Shown here: piece by piece, positions 8,877 to 17,585 of the stretch
Numbering within the stretch: position 1 is the stretch's first letter
How the letters are laid out: every line of letters starts with the position of its first letter
Source of the DNA: CAWAYR01 sp050250955
Lineage (GTDB): Bacteria; Acidobacteriota; Vicinamibacteria; Vicinamibacterales; UBA2999
Direction of reading: 5' to 3'
Length of the DNA stretch: 64,000 nucleotides
Assembly: GCA_050250955.1 (NCBI GenBank)
Contig: JBFWNR010000001.1
Coordinates: 62,001 to 126,000 of the forward strand
Translations under genes and position numbers: made by a program
Notes under the pieces: model-generated
What the model saw: only the letters and a program-made list of their open reading frames with translations
Told to the model about the DNA's origin: nothing
Database searches by the model: none

Positions 8877-8882
8877 ATTCTA
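8877..8882 (-). promoter_or_regulatory. -10 box TAGAAT of the flavin reductase-like gene (leaderless)
   Basis: TAGAAT on the minus strand ends 7 nt before the ATG at 8869; there is no Shine-Dalgarno sequence. Confidence 0.5.
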
Positions 8883-8915
8883 TGTCCCGGGCGACCCGGT
8901 CGCTCCGCCGCGGCG

Positions 8916-11402
8916 TTACTCCGTACGCAGCGCGGTCAGCGGCTGGACGCGCATCGCCCGTCGTGCCGGCACGACGTTGGCCAGCGCCGCTGCGGCGGTC
9001 ATCGCCGCCATCGCCGCCAGCCAGGCCCACGGGTCGTAGGGGGTGACGTCGTAGAGCAGGCCACCCAGCACGTTGGCGGCCCCGGCGGCCAGTCCGGCCC
9101 CGACGACGAGACCGGCGACGACCAGCGTGAACCCCTGGCGCATCACCATCGCCAGCACCCCGGACGGCTCGGCACCGAGCGCCATCCGCACCCCGATCTC
9201 GCGGGTGCGCCGCGCCACCGAGAAGGCGATGACGCCGTAGAGGCCGATCGCCGCCAGCAGCGTGCCCAGCGCGCCGAACGCCGTCGCCAGCAGTGCCCCG
9301 ACCCGCGCCGGCATGAGCGCCGCCGCCATGTGCTGCTCCATCGTGCTGGCGCTCATGAACACGATGCCGGGCTCGAGCGCCAGCAGCTCGCGGCGCATCG
9401 CCGCGACCAGCCCATTGGCATCGCTGCGGGTGCGGGCGACGAGGAAGTTGTAGCGGCTGGGCCGCTGCGCCTCGGCGAAGTAGACAAACGGCGCCGGCCG
9501 CTCGAGCACGCCGTGCTGCTTGTGATCGCGGTTGACGCCGACGACGCGGAACACCCGTCCGGTGCTGACGATGGTGATCGTGTGGCCGAGTGCCGAGTCG
9601 CCGGGCCAGAAGCGCCGGGCCATCGTCTCGTTGACGATGGCGACCCCCGGGGCCCCCTCGACGTCGGCGGCGGTGAAGTCGCGGCCCTCGAGCAGCGGCA
9701 CGCCGAGCGTCGCGAGATATCCGGGCGACGCGGCGACGTTCTCGATCGTCTCGCCGCGCTCGCCCTCGACGTAGGTGCGATTGTCGATCTTCATCTCCTG
9801 CTGGCTGAAGTTGAAGGTGAACGGCAGCGTCGGCGTCACCGTCCCCACCGCGACCACCTCGGGCAGGGCGGCGATGCGGGCCTGCGCGGTGCGCCAGAAC
9901 TCCAGCCCGCGGGCCGGCTCGTAGCGCATCATGTCGGTGTCGAAGGCGATTGCAGCGAGCCCGCGGGCGTCGAAGCCGACCTCGGCGCGGCGCGACTGGC
10001 CGAGGCTGCGCATCAGCAGCCCGGCCACCACCAGGAGCACGGCGGTGAGCGCCACCTGCGCCACCACCAGGCCATCGCGCATCGCCCAGCGCCGCCCGCC
10101 GACACGGGCCGCCGGAGCCTCGCCACGCAGGTCGCCGACCAGGTTCGGCCGCGAGGCCTTCAGCGCCGGCAGCAGGCTGGCCAGCATCCCGGTCGCCGCG
10201 GCGACGGCCAGCGTGAAGGTCAGCACCCGGGCGTCGAGCCGCAGGTCGAGCGCGACCTCCACCGGCAGCGGCAGCTCGATGCCGACCAGGGCGCGGATGA
10301 GCGCCCACGCGCAGGCCAGCGAGGCGGCGGCACCGATGACGCCGAGCACCAGTCCTTCGACGACGAGCTGCTGCACCAGCCGGCCGCGGCTGGCGCCGAC
10401 CGCCAGCCGCACGCTGATCTCGCGGCGCCGGGCCGAGGCCCGCGCCAGCAGCAGGCCGGCGACGTTGGCGCAGGCGATGAGCAGCACCAGCCCGACGATC
10501 GCCATGACCCCGGCGGCCCCGAGCGACAGCACGCCGCCGGCCTGCGGGACCAGCAGCCGCACATCGGCGGTCGGCACCGCCGACATGGCGCTGTCCTGGT
10601 TGGTCTGCGGGTGGGCCGCCTGCAGCTGGCGGCCGACCAGAGCGACGTTGGCGTGGGCCTGCGCGGCGCTCACGCCGTCGGCCAGGCGGCCCTTGACGAA
10701 CATCCAGCGGTAGCCGCGACGCTCGAGCGGGGTCCGTCCGGGACCGGGGACCACGTTGGTGATGCCGATCGGCTCCACCTCGGCGACGTGCACGATCGGC
10801 AGCCACAACTCGGGCACGAGCAGCGGCACGACGCCGGTGAAGGCGGCCGGGGCGACGCCGACAATCGTGTAGGGCAGCCCGCGCAGCGTGATCGTCGTGC
10901 CGACGACGGCGGGGTCGGCGCCGAGCTCGCGCCGCCACATGCGATCCGAGAGCACCACCACGCGCTCGGCGGCGGCGGTGTCGTCGGCCGGGGTGAGCAG
11001 GCGGCCGAGCTGCGGCTGCACCCCGAGCATCGTGAAGTGGTTGCCGGTGACGACCTGGCCGAGCGCGACCCGCGAGCGGTCGCCGAGCGCCAGCGGCGCC
11101 ATGATCGGGCTGTAGCCGGTCATCTCGCTGAAGACCGTGTTGCCGTCGCGCAGATCGACGAAGTCGGGATAGGACGTGGTCGCGTATTCGTCGCCGTCGC
11201 CGCCGGTGCTGAAGACGTCCACCAGGGCGTCGGGCGCGCGGACCGGCAGCGGCCGGAACAGCAGTGCGTCGACCAGCGAGAACATCGCCGTGTTGACGCC
11301 GACGCCGAGCGCCAGCGAGACGGTGGCCACGGCGAAGAAGCCGGGGCTGCGGGTCAGCCCGCGCAGCGCGTAGCGCACGTCCTTCAGCAGCGTCTCGAGC
11401 AT
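8916..11402 (-). CDS. MacB/ADOP-family ABC transporter permease
   Basis: An 828-residue inner-membrane permease of the Acidobacteria-expanded ADOP group: a short N-terminal cap (LLKDVRYALRGLTRSPGFFAVATVSLALG) with the first helix, a large periplasmic MacB-type domain (about 60-270), a four-helix core with an FtsX domain (about 285-430), a second periplasmic domain and a final three-helix FtsX domain (about 700-815). The duplicated FtsX architecture is typical. These permeases work with a separate ATPase in mechanotransmission or efflux; no ATPase is in this window. A GGAGG site is 7 nt before the ATG. Confidence 0.9.
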   Translation of the reverse strand: MLETLLKDVRYALRGLTRSPGFFAVATVSLALGVGVNTAMFSLVDALLFRPLPVRAPDALVDVFSTGGDGDEYATTSYPDFVDLRDGNTVFSEMTGYSPIMAPLALGDRSRVALGQVVTGNHFTMLGVQPQLGRLLTPADDTAAAERVVVLSDRMWRRELGADPAVVGTTITLRGLPYTIVGVAPAAFTGVVPLLVPELWLPIVHVAEVEPIGITNVVPGPGRTPLERRGYRWMFVKGRLADGVSAAQAHANVALVGRQLQAAHPQTNQDSAMSAVPTADVRLLVPQAGGVLSLGAAGVMAIVGLVLLIACANVAGLLLARASARRREISVRLAVGASRGRLVQQLVVEGLVLGVIGAAASLACAWALIRALVGIELPLPVEVALDLRLDARVLTFTLAVAAATGMLASLLPALKASRPNLVGDLRGEAPAARVGGRRWAMRDGLVVAQVALTAVLLVVAGLLMRSLGQSRRAEVGFDARGLAAIAFDTDMMRYEPARGLEFWRTAQARIAALPEVVAVGTVTPTLPFTFNFSQQEMKIDNRTYVEGERGETIENVAASPGYLATLGVPLLEGRDFTAADVEGAPGVAIVNETMARRFWPGDSALGHTITIVSTGRVFRVVGVNRDHKQHGVLERPAPFVYFAEAQRPSRYNFLVARTRSDANGLVAAMRRELLALEPGIVFMSASTMEQHMAAALMPARVGALLATAFGALGTLLAAIGLYGVIAFSVARRTREIGVRMALGAEPSGVLAMVMRQGFTLVVAGLVVGAGLAAGAANVLGGLLYDVTPYDPWAWLAAMAAMTAAAALANVVPARRAMRVQPLTALRTE

Positions 11403-11475
11403 CGCGGTCCTCCGCGGCCACCCGGCCGGCCGGCACTGTCAGCACATACGGACCGGACCGGCGGAAGTTCGGGGC

Positions 11476-11481
11476 TATACT
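11476..11481 (+). promoter_or_regulatory. -10 box TATACT of the kinase gene
   Basis: A consensus-like TATACT lies upstream of the kinase ATG at 11533, implying a leader of about 45 nt. An in-frame TTG sits exactly 6 nt after the box at 11488 and could be a leaderless start. Confidence 0.45.
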
Positions 11482-11532
11482 CCGAGGTTGGCCCGGTCCC
11501 GATCGCCCGCGCCGGCGGTCGGGCGACCTGCG

Positions 11533-13566
11533 ATGAACGAGCTCGACCGGATCGGCCGCTACCACACCGTCAGACTCCTCGGCCGCGGCGGGATGGGTGA
11601 GGTGTACCTGGCGCGCGATCCGCTGATCGACCGCCACGTCGCGGTCAAGCTGCTGGCCGCCTCGTTCGATCACGCCGCCCGCGAACGGTTCACGCGCGAG
11701 GCGCGGGCCGCCGGCCGGCTGCACCACGAGCACATCGTCACCATCTTCGACGTCGGCGAGCACGGCGGCCGGCCGTTCATCGCCATGGAGTACGTGCCGG
11801 GCGCGACCCTGGCCGCACTCATCCACCAGCCGGCGCCACCGCCGCTGGCCGAGCTGCTCGGCCTCGTCGACGACGCCTGCGCCGGTCTCGCCTTCGCGCA
11901 CCGTGCCGGCGTCGTGCACCTGGACGTGAAGCCGGAGAACCTCATCCGCCACGACGACGGCCGGCTGAAGATCCTCGACTTCGGCATCGCCCGCGTGGTC
12001 GCCGCCGACGAGACCCAGACCCGGCACGTGCTCGGCACGCTGCGCTACATGTCGCCGGAACAGCTGAACGGCGGCGAGGTCGATCACCGCAGCGACGTCT
12101 TCGGCATCGGCTGCGTGATCTACGAGGCGGTCGCCGGCCGCCCCGCCTTCGGCGCCACCTGGCCCGAGGTGCTGGCCCGCGTCGCCAGCGACGCCGTGCC
12201 GCGGCTGGCCGACGTCGTCCCGGGCGTGCCCGACGACCTGGATCGCATCGCGCAGAAGGCGATGGCCAGAAACCCCGCCGCGCGCTACGCCGACCTCGAG
12301 ACGCTGCGCGCCGAACTCGCAGCAGTCCGCGCCGCCCTCGACGGGGCCGCCGGCGGGCGGGCGGCGCCGCGCGGCACCACCGCGATCGAGCCGCCGCGCG
12401 CCACCGGTGGCGTGGCGGCGCCGCCGCTCGCCGCCGCCGTCGCTCGACCGCGATGGCCGGCGCGGCGGTGGGCGACGGGCGCGGCGCTCGCCGCCGCGCT
12501 GGTCGGCACCGGCGTGGCCTGGTATCGCAGCGGCGGCACGACGGCGATCCAGCAGGCAGGGCCCACGTTGCCCACGCCGGACGGCGAAGGCGCCGGGCCG
12601 CCGCCGGCGGCAGCGGGGGCGGCGGTGGAAGCCGAGGTCAGAGTCGAGGTGTGGCGCGCCGTCGCCCGACGCGACTACGCCGCCGCGCTGGAGATGTTGC
12701 GGGCCCAGCCGGCGGCGGCGGCGGCGCTGGTCGGTGAGCTGGCCGGCGCGGCGCGGAGCGCCGCCGCCGAGGCCCGTCGTGACGTCGAGGGTCGTGGTCG
12801 GGCTGCGCGCGAGACCCCGGCCTACCGCGCCGGCATCGACGCGCTGGCCCGGGCCCGCCGCGCCGATGGGAGCGGAGCGACACTCGACGGCCTGGCGGAC
12901 ACCTGGGCGGCGGTGGAGGCCTTCGGCCGCGTCACGGTCGCCCCGACCGTCCCGGCAAGGACGGCAACGACGGCAACGGCGACGCCGGCGCCGCGGCGCG
13001 AGGCCCAGGCCCCCGACCCGCCCTCCCCCGCCCTCCCATCGGCGCCGATGGCGCTGCCCGACCCCGGGGCGACCGCACCGGCGCTGCCGCCGCCGCGGCC
13101 GCTCGGCGCCGACCCGCCGCGCCGGGTCGACGCCAGCGGCGGCGTTCCCGCCGACGAGCGGAAGCGGACCGATGGCACCCGGGCCGTGCCACCGCCAGCG
13201 GGCGAACCACCGGCGCCGACCCGCCGCGGGCCGACCGCGGAAGAGGGCGCCCGGGCCGCGCTGGCGGGCTACGAGGCGGCCTACGCCGCCCGCGACGTCG
13301 CCGCCCTGCGGCGCGTCTACCCGGGGCTGCCCGACGCGCAGCGCGATGCGCTGGCGCGGACGTTCACCGAGGCCGTCAGCTACGACGTGAACGTCCAGGT
13401 CACCTCGCTCAGCGTCGGCGACGCCACGGTCACCGCGGCGGCCGAGGTGACGCACGCGCTCGTGCCGAAGGTCGGCAGCCCGTCGAAGGTCACCCAGTCG
13501 GTGCGCTTCGTGCTGGCGCCGATGGGTGCCGGCTGGGTGATTCAGCGCCTCGACGTCGTCCGCTGA
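11533..13566 (+). CDS. Serine/threonine protein kinase with periplasmic tail
   Basis: Membrane-anchored Hanks-type kinase, 677 residues. Kinase domain (about 8-270): glycine loop GRGGMGEV (17-24), ATP lysine K39, catalytic loop HLDVKPEN (129-136, catalytic D131), DFG (149-151) and the SPE variant of the APE motif. The arginine normally before D131 is leucine, making it a non-RD kinase that may not need activation-loop phosphorylation. A basic/Ala segment leads into one membrane helix (about 313-333), followed by a Pro/Ala-rich linker and a C-terminal SnoaL/NTF2-like domain (about 575-677), presumably a periplasmic sensor or effector domain. ATG at 11533 opens directly before IGRY; a TTG at 11488 is the alternative. 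Confidence 0.9.
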   Translation: MNELDRIGRYHTVRLLGRGGMGEVYLARDPLIDRHVAVKLLAASFDHAARERFTREARAAGRLHHEHIVTIFDVGEHGGRPFIAMEYVPGATLAALIHQPAPPPLAELLGLVDDACAGLAFAHRAGVVHLDVKPENLIRHDDGRLKILDFGIARVVAADETQTRHVLGTLRYMSPEQLNGGEVDHRSDVFGIGCVIYEAVAGRPAFGATWPEVLARVASDAVPRLADVVPGVPDDLDRIAQKAMARNPAARYADLETLRAELAAVRAALDGAAGGRAAPRGTTAIEPPRATGGVAAPPLAAAVARPRWPARRWATGAALAAALVGTGVAWYRSGGTTAIQQAGPTLPTPDGEGAGPPPAAAGAAVEAEVRVEVWRAVARRDYAAALEMLRAQPAAAAALVGELAGAARSAAAEARRDVEGRGRAARETPAYRAGIDALARARRADGSGATLDGLADTWAAVEAFGRVTVAPTVPARTATTATATPAPRREAQAPDPPSPALPSAPMALPDPGATAPALPPPRPLGADPPRRVDASGGVPADERKRTDGTRAVPPPAGEPPAPTRRGPTAEEGARAALAGYEAAYAARDVAALRRVYPGLPDAQRDALARTFTEAVSYDVNVQVTSLSVGDATVTAAAEVTHALVPKVGSPSKVTQSVRFVLAPMGAGWVIQRLDVVR

Positions 13567-13572
13567 CGCGCC

Positions 13573-13600
13573 CGGTCGTGATCGCCGCCCCGATCGACCG
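13573..13600. terminator. Hairpin between convergent genes
   Basis: Arms CGGTCG-TG-ATC and GATCGACCG can pair (9 bp, 2-nt bulge) between the kinase stop and the stop of the convergent outer-membrane gene. There is no U-tract, so a bidirectional terminator role is only a suggestion. Confidence 0.3.
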
Positions 13601-13606
13601 ACGTCG

Positions 13607-15067
13607 TCAGAAGCCGTAGTCGATGCCGATGATCGGCGTGACGCGGTCGCGCAGGCCGGCTTCGGTGAGCGGCACCAGCAGGCCGGCCGTCACCAGCACG
13701 CTGCGCCACGGCGAAAAGCGGAACGCGACCGACCCGAACGACAGGTTGAGGTTGCCGGACGCGAACTGGAGTTCGGTGCGCGTCGTGGTCAGGATCTCGT
13801 CGGGCGGCCGGCTCCCGCCGCCGCCGCCCCCACCGCCGCCGCCCCCGCCGCCACCACCGCCCGACCCGCCGACGGCGTACTCGAACGTCTTGTCGGCGAG
13901 GCGCAGGCGGCCGGCGTCCTGCAGCGAACGGCCGATCCAGTCCACCGCCAGTGTGGCGCGTGGCGTGAGCGCCCAGTCGAATCCGGCGGCGACGTTCACC
14001 TCGTCGCGCAGACGGGTGTCGGGCAACGCCCCCTTGGTCGAGAAGGTGTAGCCGGCGTTGAGGTGCGGGGAGAACGTGCCCCGCGTCAGCGATCCGATGG
14101 CGTACACCTTGGTCTGCACCCCGCCGGTGCCGAGCAGGTTCGACTCGTCGCCGGTCGGGACGCGGACGTCGGCGGCCAGCGCCAGTCCGCCCCCGGCGGC
14201 CGGCACGGCCCGCCACTTGGCGCGCAGCACGATGTCGCCGAGGCCGCTGGCCGATCCGCCGGCGAAGAACGTCGCGCTGTCGCCCTCCGGGAACGCGTGG
14301 ATCTCGGGCTGGGCGGCGGTCGACAGGCGTTCGACGGTCGCCGTGACGCTGGCGTCGAGCGAGACGTGGCGGAACGGCACCACGACCCCGATGTCGAGAC
14401 GGTCGTGGACGCCGTAGGCGATGGCGAACACCGACGAGTCGGTCGAGAGGTGGAGCGCCAGGTCGGCGCGCACCAGGTCGCCTTCGAACGCCGGGGTGGT
14501 GCGCTCGCCGTCGGGCTGTGACGCGGTGCCGCCGCCCTGGCTGCAGCAGTCGATGTGCGGCACGTAGAAGGTGACGCTGCGCACCGTGCCGTCGTCGCGG
14601 TTGCGCTGGCGCAGGTTGAGGCCCTCGAAGGTGTCGTAGGTGGCGTGCTGGTAGCCGAAACCGACGCTCACCCGGCCCTTGCCGAGGGTGAGTGCCCGTT
14701 CGGCGAAGGTCGGACCGAAGCTCTGGCTGGTGCGCTGGAAGGTGCCGAGCGCCGGGTCGAAGGTGTAGGTGAAGCCGCCCGAGGGCGAGGCAATCGGCGC
14801 CGTGGACAGCAGGGTGAGCAGCGAACGGTTGAACTGGCTGGGCACCTCGAGCTGGGCCAGGCCCGGCCTGAAGTGCGCCTGGTGGTTGGGCTGGTCCGGC
14901 AGGTTGGTCGGCTGCAGCACGATCGTGTTGCCGAGCAGTTGCGGCAGCACCTCGGCGAGCGGAATGCCGTTCTGCCCGGCGTGGCCGGGTTGCGCGGCGG
15001 CGACCCCCGGGCCCCACACGAAGGCCAGCACGCTGGCGAGGACCCACGACGGCAGGCAGCGGGACAT
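13607..15067 (-). CDS. Outer-membrane transporter-like beta-barrel protein with Gly16 run
   Basis: A 486-residue protein with a signal peptide ending AAAQ near residue 27. The body consists of barrel-type strands (for example GRVSVGFGYQHATY, FAIAYGVHDRLDIGVVVPFRH, FSPHLNAGYTFSTKG) and ends in IGIDYGF, a C-terminal aromatic typical of outer-membrane proteins; it resembles the 'transporter/phenol MetA-pathway' family. A run of 16 consecutive glycines (13813-13860) sits in a late extracellular-loop or linker position. ATG at 15067 is chosen because AGAGG lies just upstream; a GTG two codons earlier would overlap that site. Substrate unknown. Confidence 0.75.
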   Translation of the reverse strand: MSRCLPSWVLASVLAFVWGPGVAAAQPGHAGQNGIPLAEVLPQLLGNTIVLQPTNLPDQPNHQAHFRPGLAQLEVPSQFNRSLLTLLSTAPIASPSGGFTYTFDPALGTFQRTSQSFGPTFAERALTLGKGRVSVGFGYQHATYDTFEGLNLRQRNRDDGTVRSVTFYVPHIDCCSQGGGTASQPDGERTTPAFEGDLVRADLALHLSTDSSVFAIAYGVHDRLDIGVVVPFRHVSLDASVTATVERLSTAAQPEIHAFPEGDSATFFAGGSASGLGDIVLRAKWRAVPAAGGGLALAADVRVPTGDESNLLGTGGVQTKVYAIGSLTRGTFSPHLNAGYTFSTKGALPDTRLRDEVNVAAGFDWALTPRATLAVDWIGRSLQDAGRLRLADKTFEYAVGGSGGGGGGGGGGGGGGGGSRPPDEILTTTRTELQFASGNLNLSFGSVAFRFSPWRSVLVTAGLLVPLTEAGLRDRVTPIIGIDYGF

Positions 15068-15085
15068 GCGCACCTCTCCGAGTGT

Positions 15086-15895
15086 CTAGGTCTTGCGAAA
15101 CCGGCTGGCGCTGCGCCGGACGACGGCCCGGGCGACCGCGCCGGGCAGGTGCTTGGCGCCGAACGCCAGGGCCCGATTGACCCGCCCGGGGACGACGACG
15201 CTCCGCCCGGCCATCACAGCGTCGTACCCGGCCTGAACCACCTCATCGGCCTGCTGCCAGGCCCAGCGCGGCAGCGTGCTCACCTGCGCGCGGGTGCCGG
15301 TGACGTCGTGGAACTCGGTGTAGGTGAAACCGGGGCACAGCGCGGTGACGTGGACGCCGTGCGGGGCCACCTCGGGCGCCAGCGCCTCGGTGAACTTGAG
15401 CAGGAACGCCTTCGAGGCCGCATACAGCGTGTGGCCGGGCGCCGCCGGCACCAGCGCCGCCAGCGACGCGACCTGGACGACGCGTCCCCAGCGCCGCTCG
15501 ACCATCGGCGGCAGCAGGCGGTGGGTGAGCTCGGCGACGGCAGTGACGAGCACCTGCAGGAACGCCGCCTGCTGCGGCCACGTCGTGCGGACGTACTTGC
15601 CGGGCACGCCGTAGCCGGCGTTGTTGACCAGGAAGTCGACGTGGAGGCCGCGGCCGGCCAGCGCCGCGCACAGCGCCGCCGGTGCGGCCGGGTCGGCCAG
15701 GTCGGCCGGCACGACGTGCGCCCGGCGCCCGTGCGCCGCCGTCAGCGTCGCCGCCAGGGCGTCGAGCCGCTCGGCACGGCGGGCGGTGAGCACGAGGTCG
15801 TAGCCCCGTGCGGCGAGCAATTCCGCGAAGGCGGCGCCGATTCCGGCCGAGGCCCCGGTCACCAGCGCGGTGCGCCCCGCTCCGTCGGCTGACAT
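15086..15895 (-). CDS. Short-chain dehydrogenase/reductase
   Basis: A 269-residue NAD(P)-dependent oxidoreductase of the classical SDR family. Visible motifs are TGASAGIG (cofactor glycines), the LTARR segment that favours NADPH, NNAG, a catalytic serine in the VASLA strand and YAASK (catalytic Tyr and Lys). The C-terminal extension with GRVNRALAFGAKHLPGAVARAVVRR resembles the DltE/YqjQ-like subgroup. The substrate is not predictable. The start is supported by a TATACT box 7 nt upstream and no ribosome-binding site. Confidence 0.92.
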   Translation of the reverse strand: MSADGAGRTALVTGASAGIGAAFAELLAARGYDLVLTARRAERLDALAATLTAAHGRRAHVVPADLADPAAPAALCAALAGRGLHVDFLVNNAGYGVPGKYVRTTWPQQAAFLQVLVTAVAELTHRLLPPMVERRWGRVVQVASLAALVPAAPGHTLYAASKAFLLKFTEALAPEVAPHGVHVTALCPGFTYTEFHDVTGTRAQVSTLPRWAWQQADEVVQAGYDAVMAGRSVVVPGRVNRALAFGAKHLPGAVARAVVRRSASRFRKT

Positions 15896-15902
15896 GGCGC
15901 CA

Positions 15903-15908
15903 AGTATA
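15903..15908 (-). promoter_or_regulatory. -10 box TATACT of the SDR gene (leaderless)
   Basis: TATACT on the minus strand ends 7 nt before the ATG at 15895. A TATGAT on the plus strand at 15911-15916 probably serves the divergent lipoprotein gene. Confidence 0.5.
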
Positions 15909-15943
15909 GGTATGATCGCGGCGACGCCCCTGCGGAGGTGACG

Positions 15944-16747
15944 ATGTCTGTGCGTTTGGCCGTGGCCCTGGTGGCCGCCATGATCGGTTCGGGCTGCATC
16001 CGCAGCGCCACGCTCATCACCGTCAAGCCCGACGGCAGCGGCACCATCGAGCAGTCGGTGCTGATGAACACCGCCGCGCTCAAGGGCATGCTCGGCGGCC
16101 TCGGCGCGCCCGGCCAGGGGGCCAGCTCGGGGGCCATCGACGAGAACGCCATGCGCCAGACGGCCACCCGGATGGGCGAGGGCGTGACCTTCGTGTCGTC
16201 CGAACCGGTCAAGGCCGCCGACGGCTTCGAGGGCGCCAAGGCGCTCTACGCCTTCACCGACATCAGCAAGGTGCGGGTCGACCAGGATCCGAACATCTCG
16301 GGCTCCAGCACCGGGGTGAGCGCGGCGCCGAAGGAGGACAACCCGGTGACCTTCGCCATGACCCGCAGCGGCGGCGTGTCGAACCTCACCGTCACCTTCA
16401 ACGACAAGCCGGCCCGCGACAAGGCGGCGACCACCCCGGCCGGCGGGCCGCAGATGGACAACCCGCAGATGACCGAGATGATGAAGACGATGTTCAAGGG
16501 CTTCAAGGTGAACATCGACCTGCAGGTCGCCGGCGCGATCGTCAAGACCAATGCCGACCACGTCGACGGCAACACGGTGACCCTGCTGGAGATGGATCTC
16601 GAGGCGCTGCTGGCCGACGAGGCCAAACTCAAGGAAGTGCAGAAGGTACTCGGCCCCAACGCGTCGGTGGCCGAGCTGAAGCCCTATCTGAAGGACATCA
16701 AGGGCCTCAAGATCAACGATCCGGTCGTGACCATCGCCTTCAAGTAG
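15944..16747 (+). CDS. Putative lipoprotein, tandem paralogue 1
   Basis: A 267-residue secreted protein. The N-terminal hydrophobic stretch ends in SGC (Cys18), a weak lipobox (glycine at -3), so lipidation is likely but not certain. It shares with the next gene an opening ITVKPDGSGTIEQ block, a central DGFEGAKALYAFTDI block and a late DHVDGNTVTLLEMD block, so the two are diverged duplicates. GCGGAGG lies 7 nt before the ATG at 15944, which outranks an in-frame GTG at 15938. Function unknown. Confidence 0.7.
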   Translation: MSVRLAVALVAAMIGSGCIRSATLITVKPDGSGTIEQSVLMNTAALKGMLGGLGAPGQGASSGAIDENAMRQTATRMGEGVTFVSSEPVKAADGFEGAKALYAFTDISKVRVDQDPNISGSSTGVSAAPKEDNPVTFAMTRSGGVSNLTVTFNDKPARDKAATTPAGGPQMDNPQMTEMMKTMFKGFKVNIDLQVAGAIVKTNADHVDGNTVTLLEMDLEALLADEAKLKEVQKVLGPNASVAELKPYLKDIKGLKINDPVVTIAFK

Positions 16748-16754
16748 GGGATCG

Positions 16755-17579
16755 ATGCCGGCGCCCTGGCCGTCCCTCGCCGACGGATCGCGCGCCGTGG
16801 TGGTCGTGCTCGCGGCCGTCGCCTCGACCGGCTGTCTCGACGTCGCCACGCGGATCACCGTGCGCCCCGACGGCAGCGGCACGATCACGCAGCGCCTGCT
16901 GGTCAGCACCCGCGGCCTCGAAGACGCCCTGGGCGGCCTGGGCTTCAAGCCGAGCGGATCGGCGTCGCGCCGCACGCCGCCCAACGCCGCCGACCTGCGC
17001 ACCGACGCCGGCCGTGCCGGCGAGGGCGTCGCCCTGGTGTCGGTCACGCCGACCACCGCCCCTGACGGCTTCGAGGGCGCCGAGGCGGTCTACGCCTTCC
17101 GCGACATCCGCAAGCTGCGCGCCGACGAGTTCCTGATGCCCGGACCAGCCGGCGGCGGAGGCGACTCGCGCATCGCGGTGCGCTTCACCAAGACGCCGCA
17201 GGGCACGTCGCTCCTGGCACTGGCCTTCGACGAGCGGCCGGCGAAGAAGGCGTCGGCCGGCGCCGGCCCCGGGCCGCAGGACTTCTCGGATCTCGGCGAT
17301 GCCAAGGCCCGCGAGATGGTGAAGACGATGTTCCGCGGCTTCAAGGTGCGGCTCGATCTCGAGGTCGAGGGCGAGGTGGTCCGCACGGTGGCCGACCATG
17401 TGGACGGCCGGCGGATCACCCTGCTGGCCGTCGACATGGACGCGCTCTTCGCCGACGAGCAGGCGCTGGCCCGGCTCGAGGGGACCACCGGCGCCGAACT
17501 GGTCGATCTGCGCCCGCTGCTGGCCGGCATCGACGGCATCACCGTCAACCGGCCGATCGTCAAGATCGAGTTCCGCTGA
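16755..17579 (+). CDS. Putative lipoprotein, tandem paralogue 2
   Basis: A 274-residue homologue of the preceding gene, 7 nt downstream and therefore in the same transcript. The signal segment ends ASTGC (Cys27). Shared blocks are ITVRPDGSGTITQ, DGFEGAEAVYAFRDIRKLRAD and ADHVDGRRITLLAVDMDALFADE. The copies have diverged strongly in the linker between blocks, which argues for an old duplication and possibly distinct partners. The fold and function are not recognised. Confidence 0.7.
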   Translation: MPAPWPSLADGSRAVVVVLAAVASTGCLDVATRITVRPDGSGTITQRLLVSTRGLEDALGGLGFKPSGSASRRTPPNAADLRTDAGRAGEGVALVSVTPTTAPDGFEGAEAVYAFRDIRKLRADEFLMPGPAGGGGDSRIAVRFTKTPQGTSLLALAFDERPAKKASAGAGPGPQDFSDLGDAKAREMVKTMFRGFKVRLDLEVEGEVVRTVADHVDGRRITLLAVDMDALFADEQALARLEGTTGAELVDLRPLLAGIDGITVNRPIVKIEFR

Positions 17580-17585
17580 CCGGGG

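Noticed and set aside
11488..11533. TTG at 11488 as leaderless start of the kinase
   Set aside because: Spacing to TATACT fits, but TTG is poor for leaderless initiation and the extra 15 residues are not domain-like; kept only as an alternative.
8740..13455. 1571-codon minus-strand frame spanning the permease and kinase region
   Set aside because: Shadow of the ADOP permease and kinase codons in another frame; no recognisable domain.
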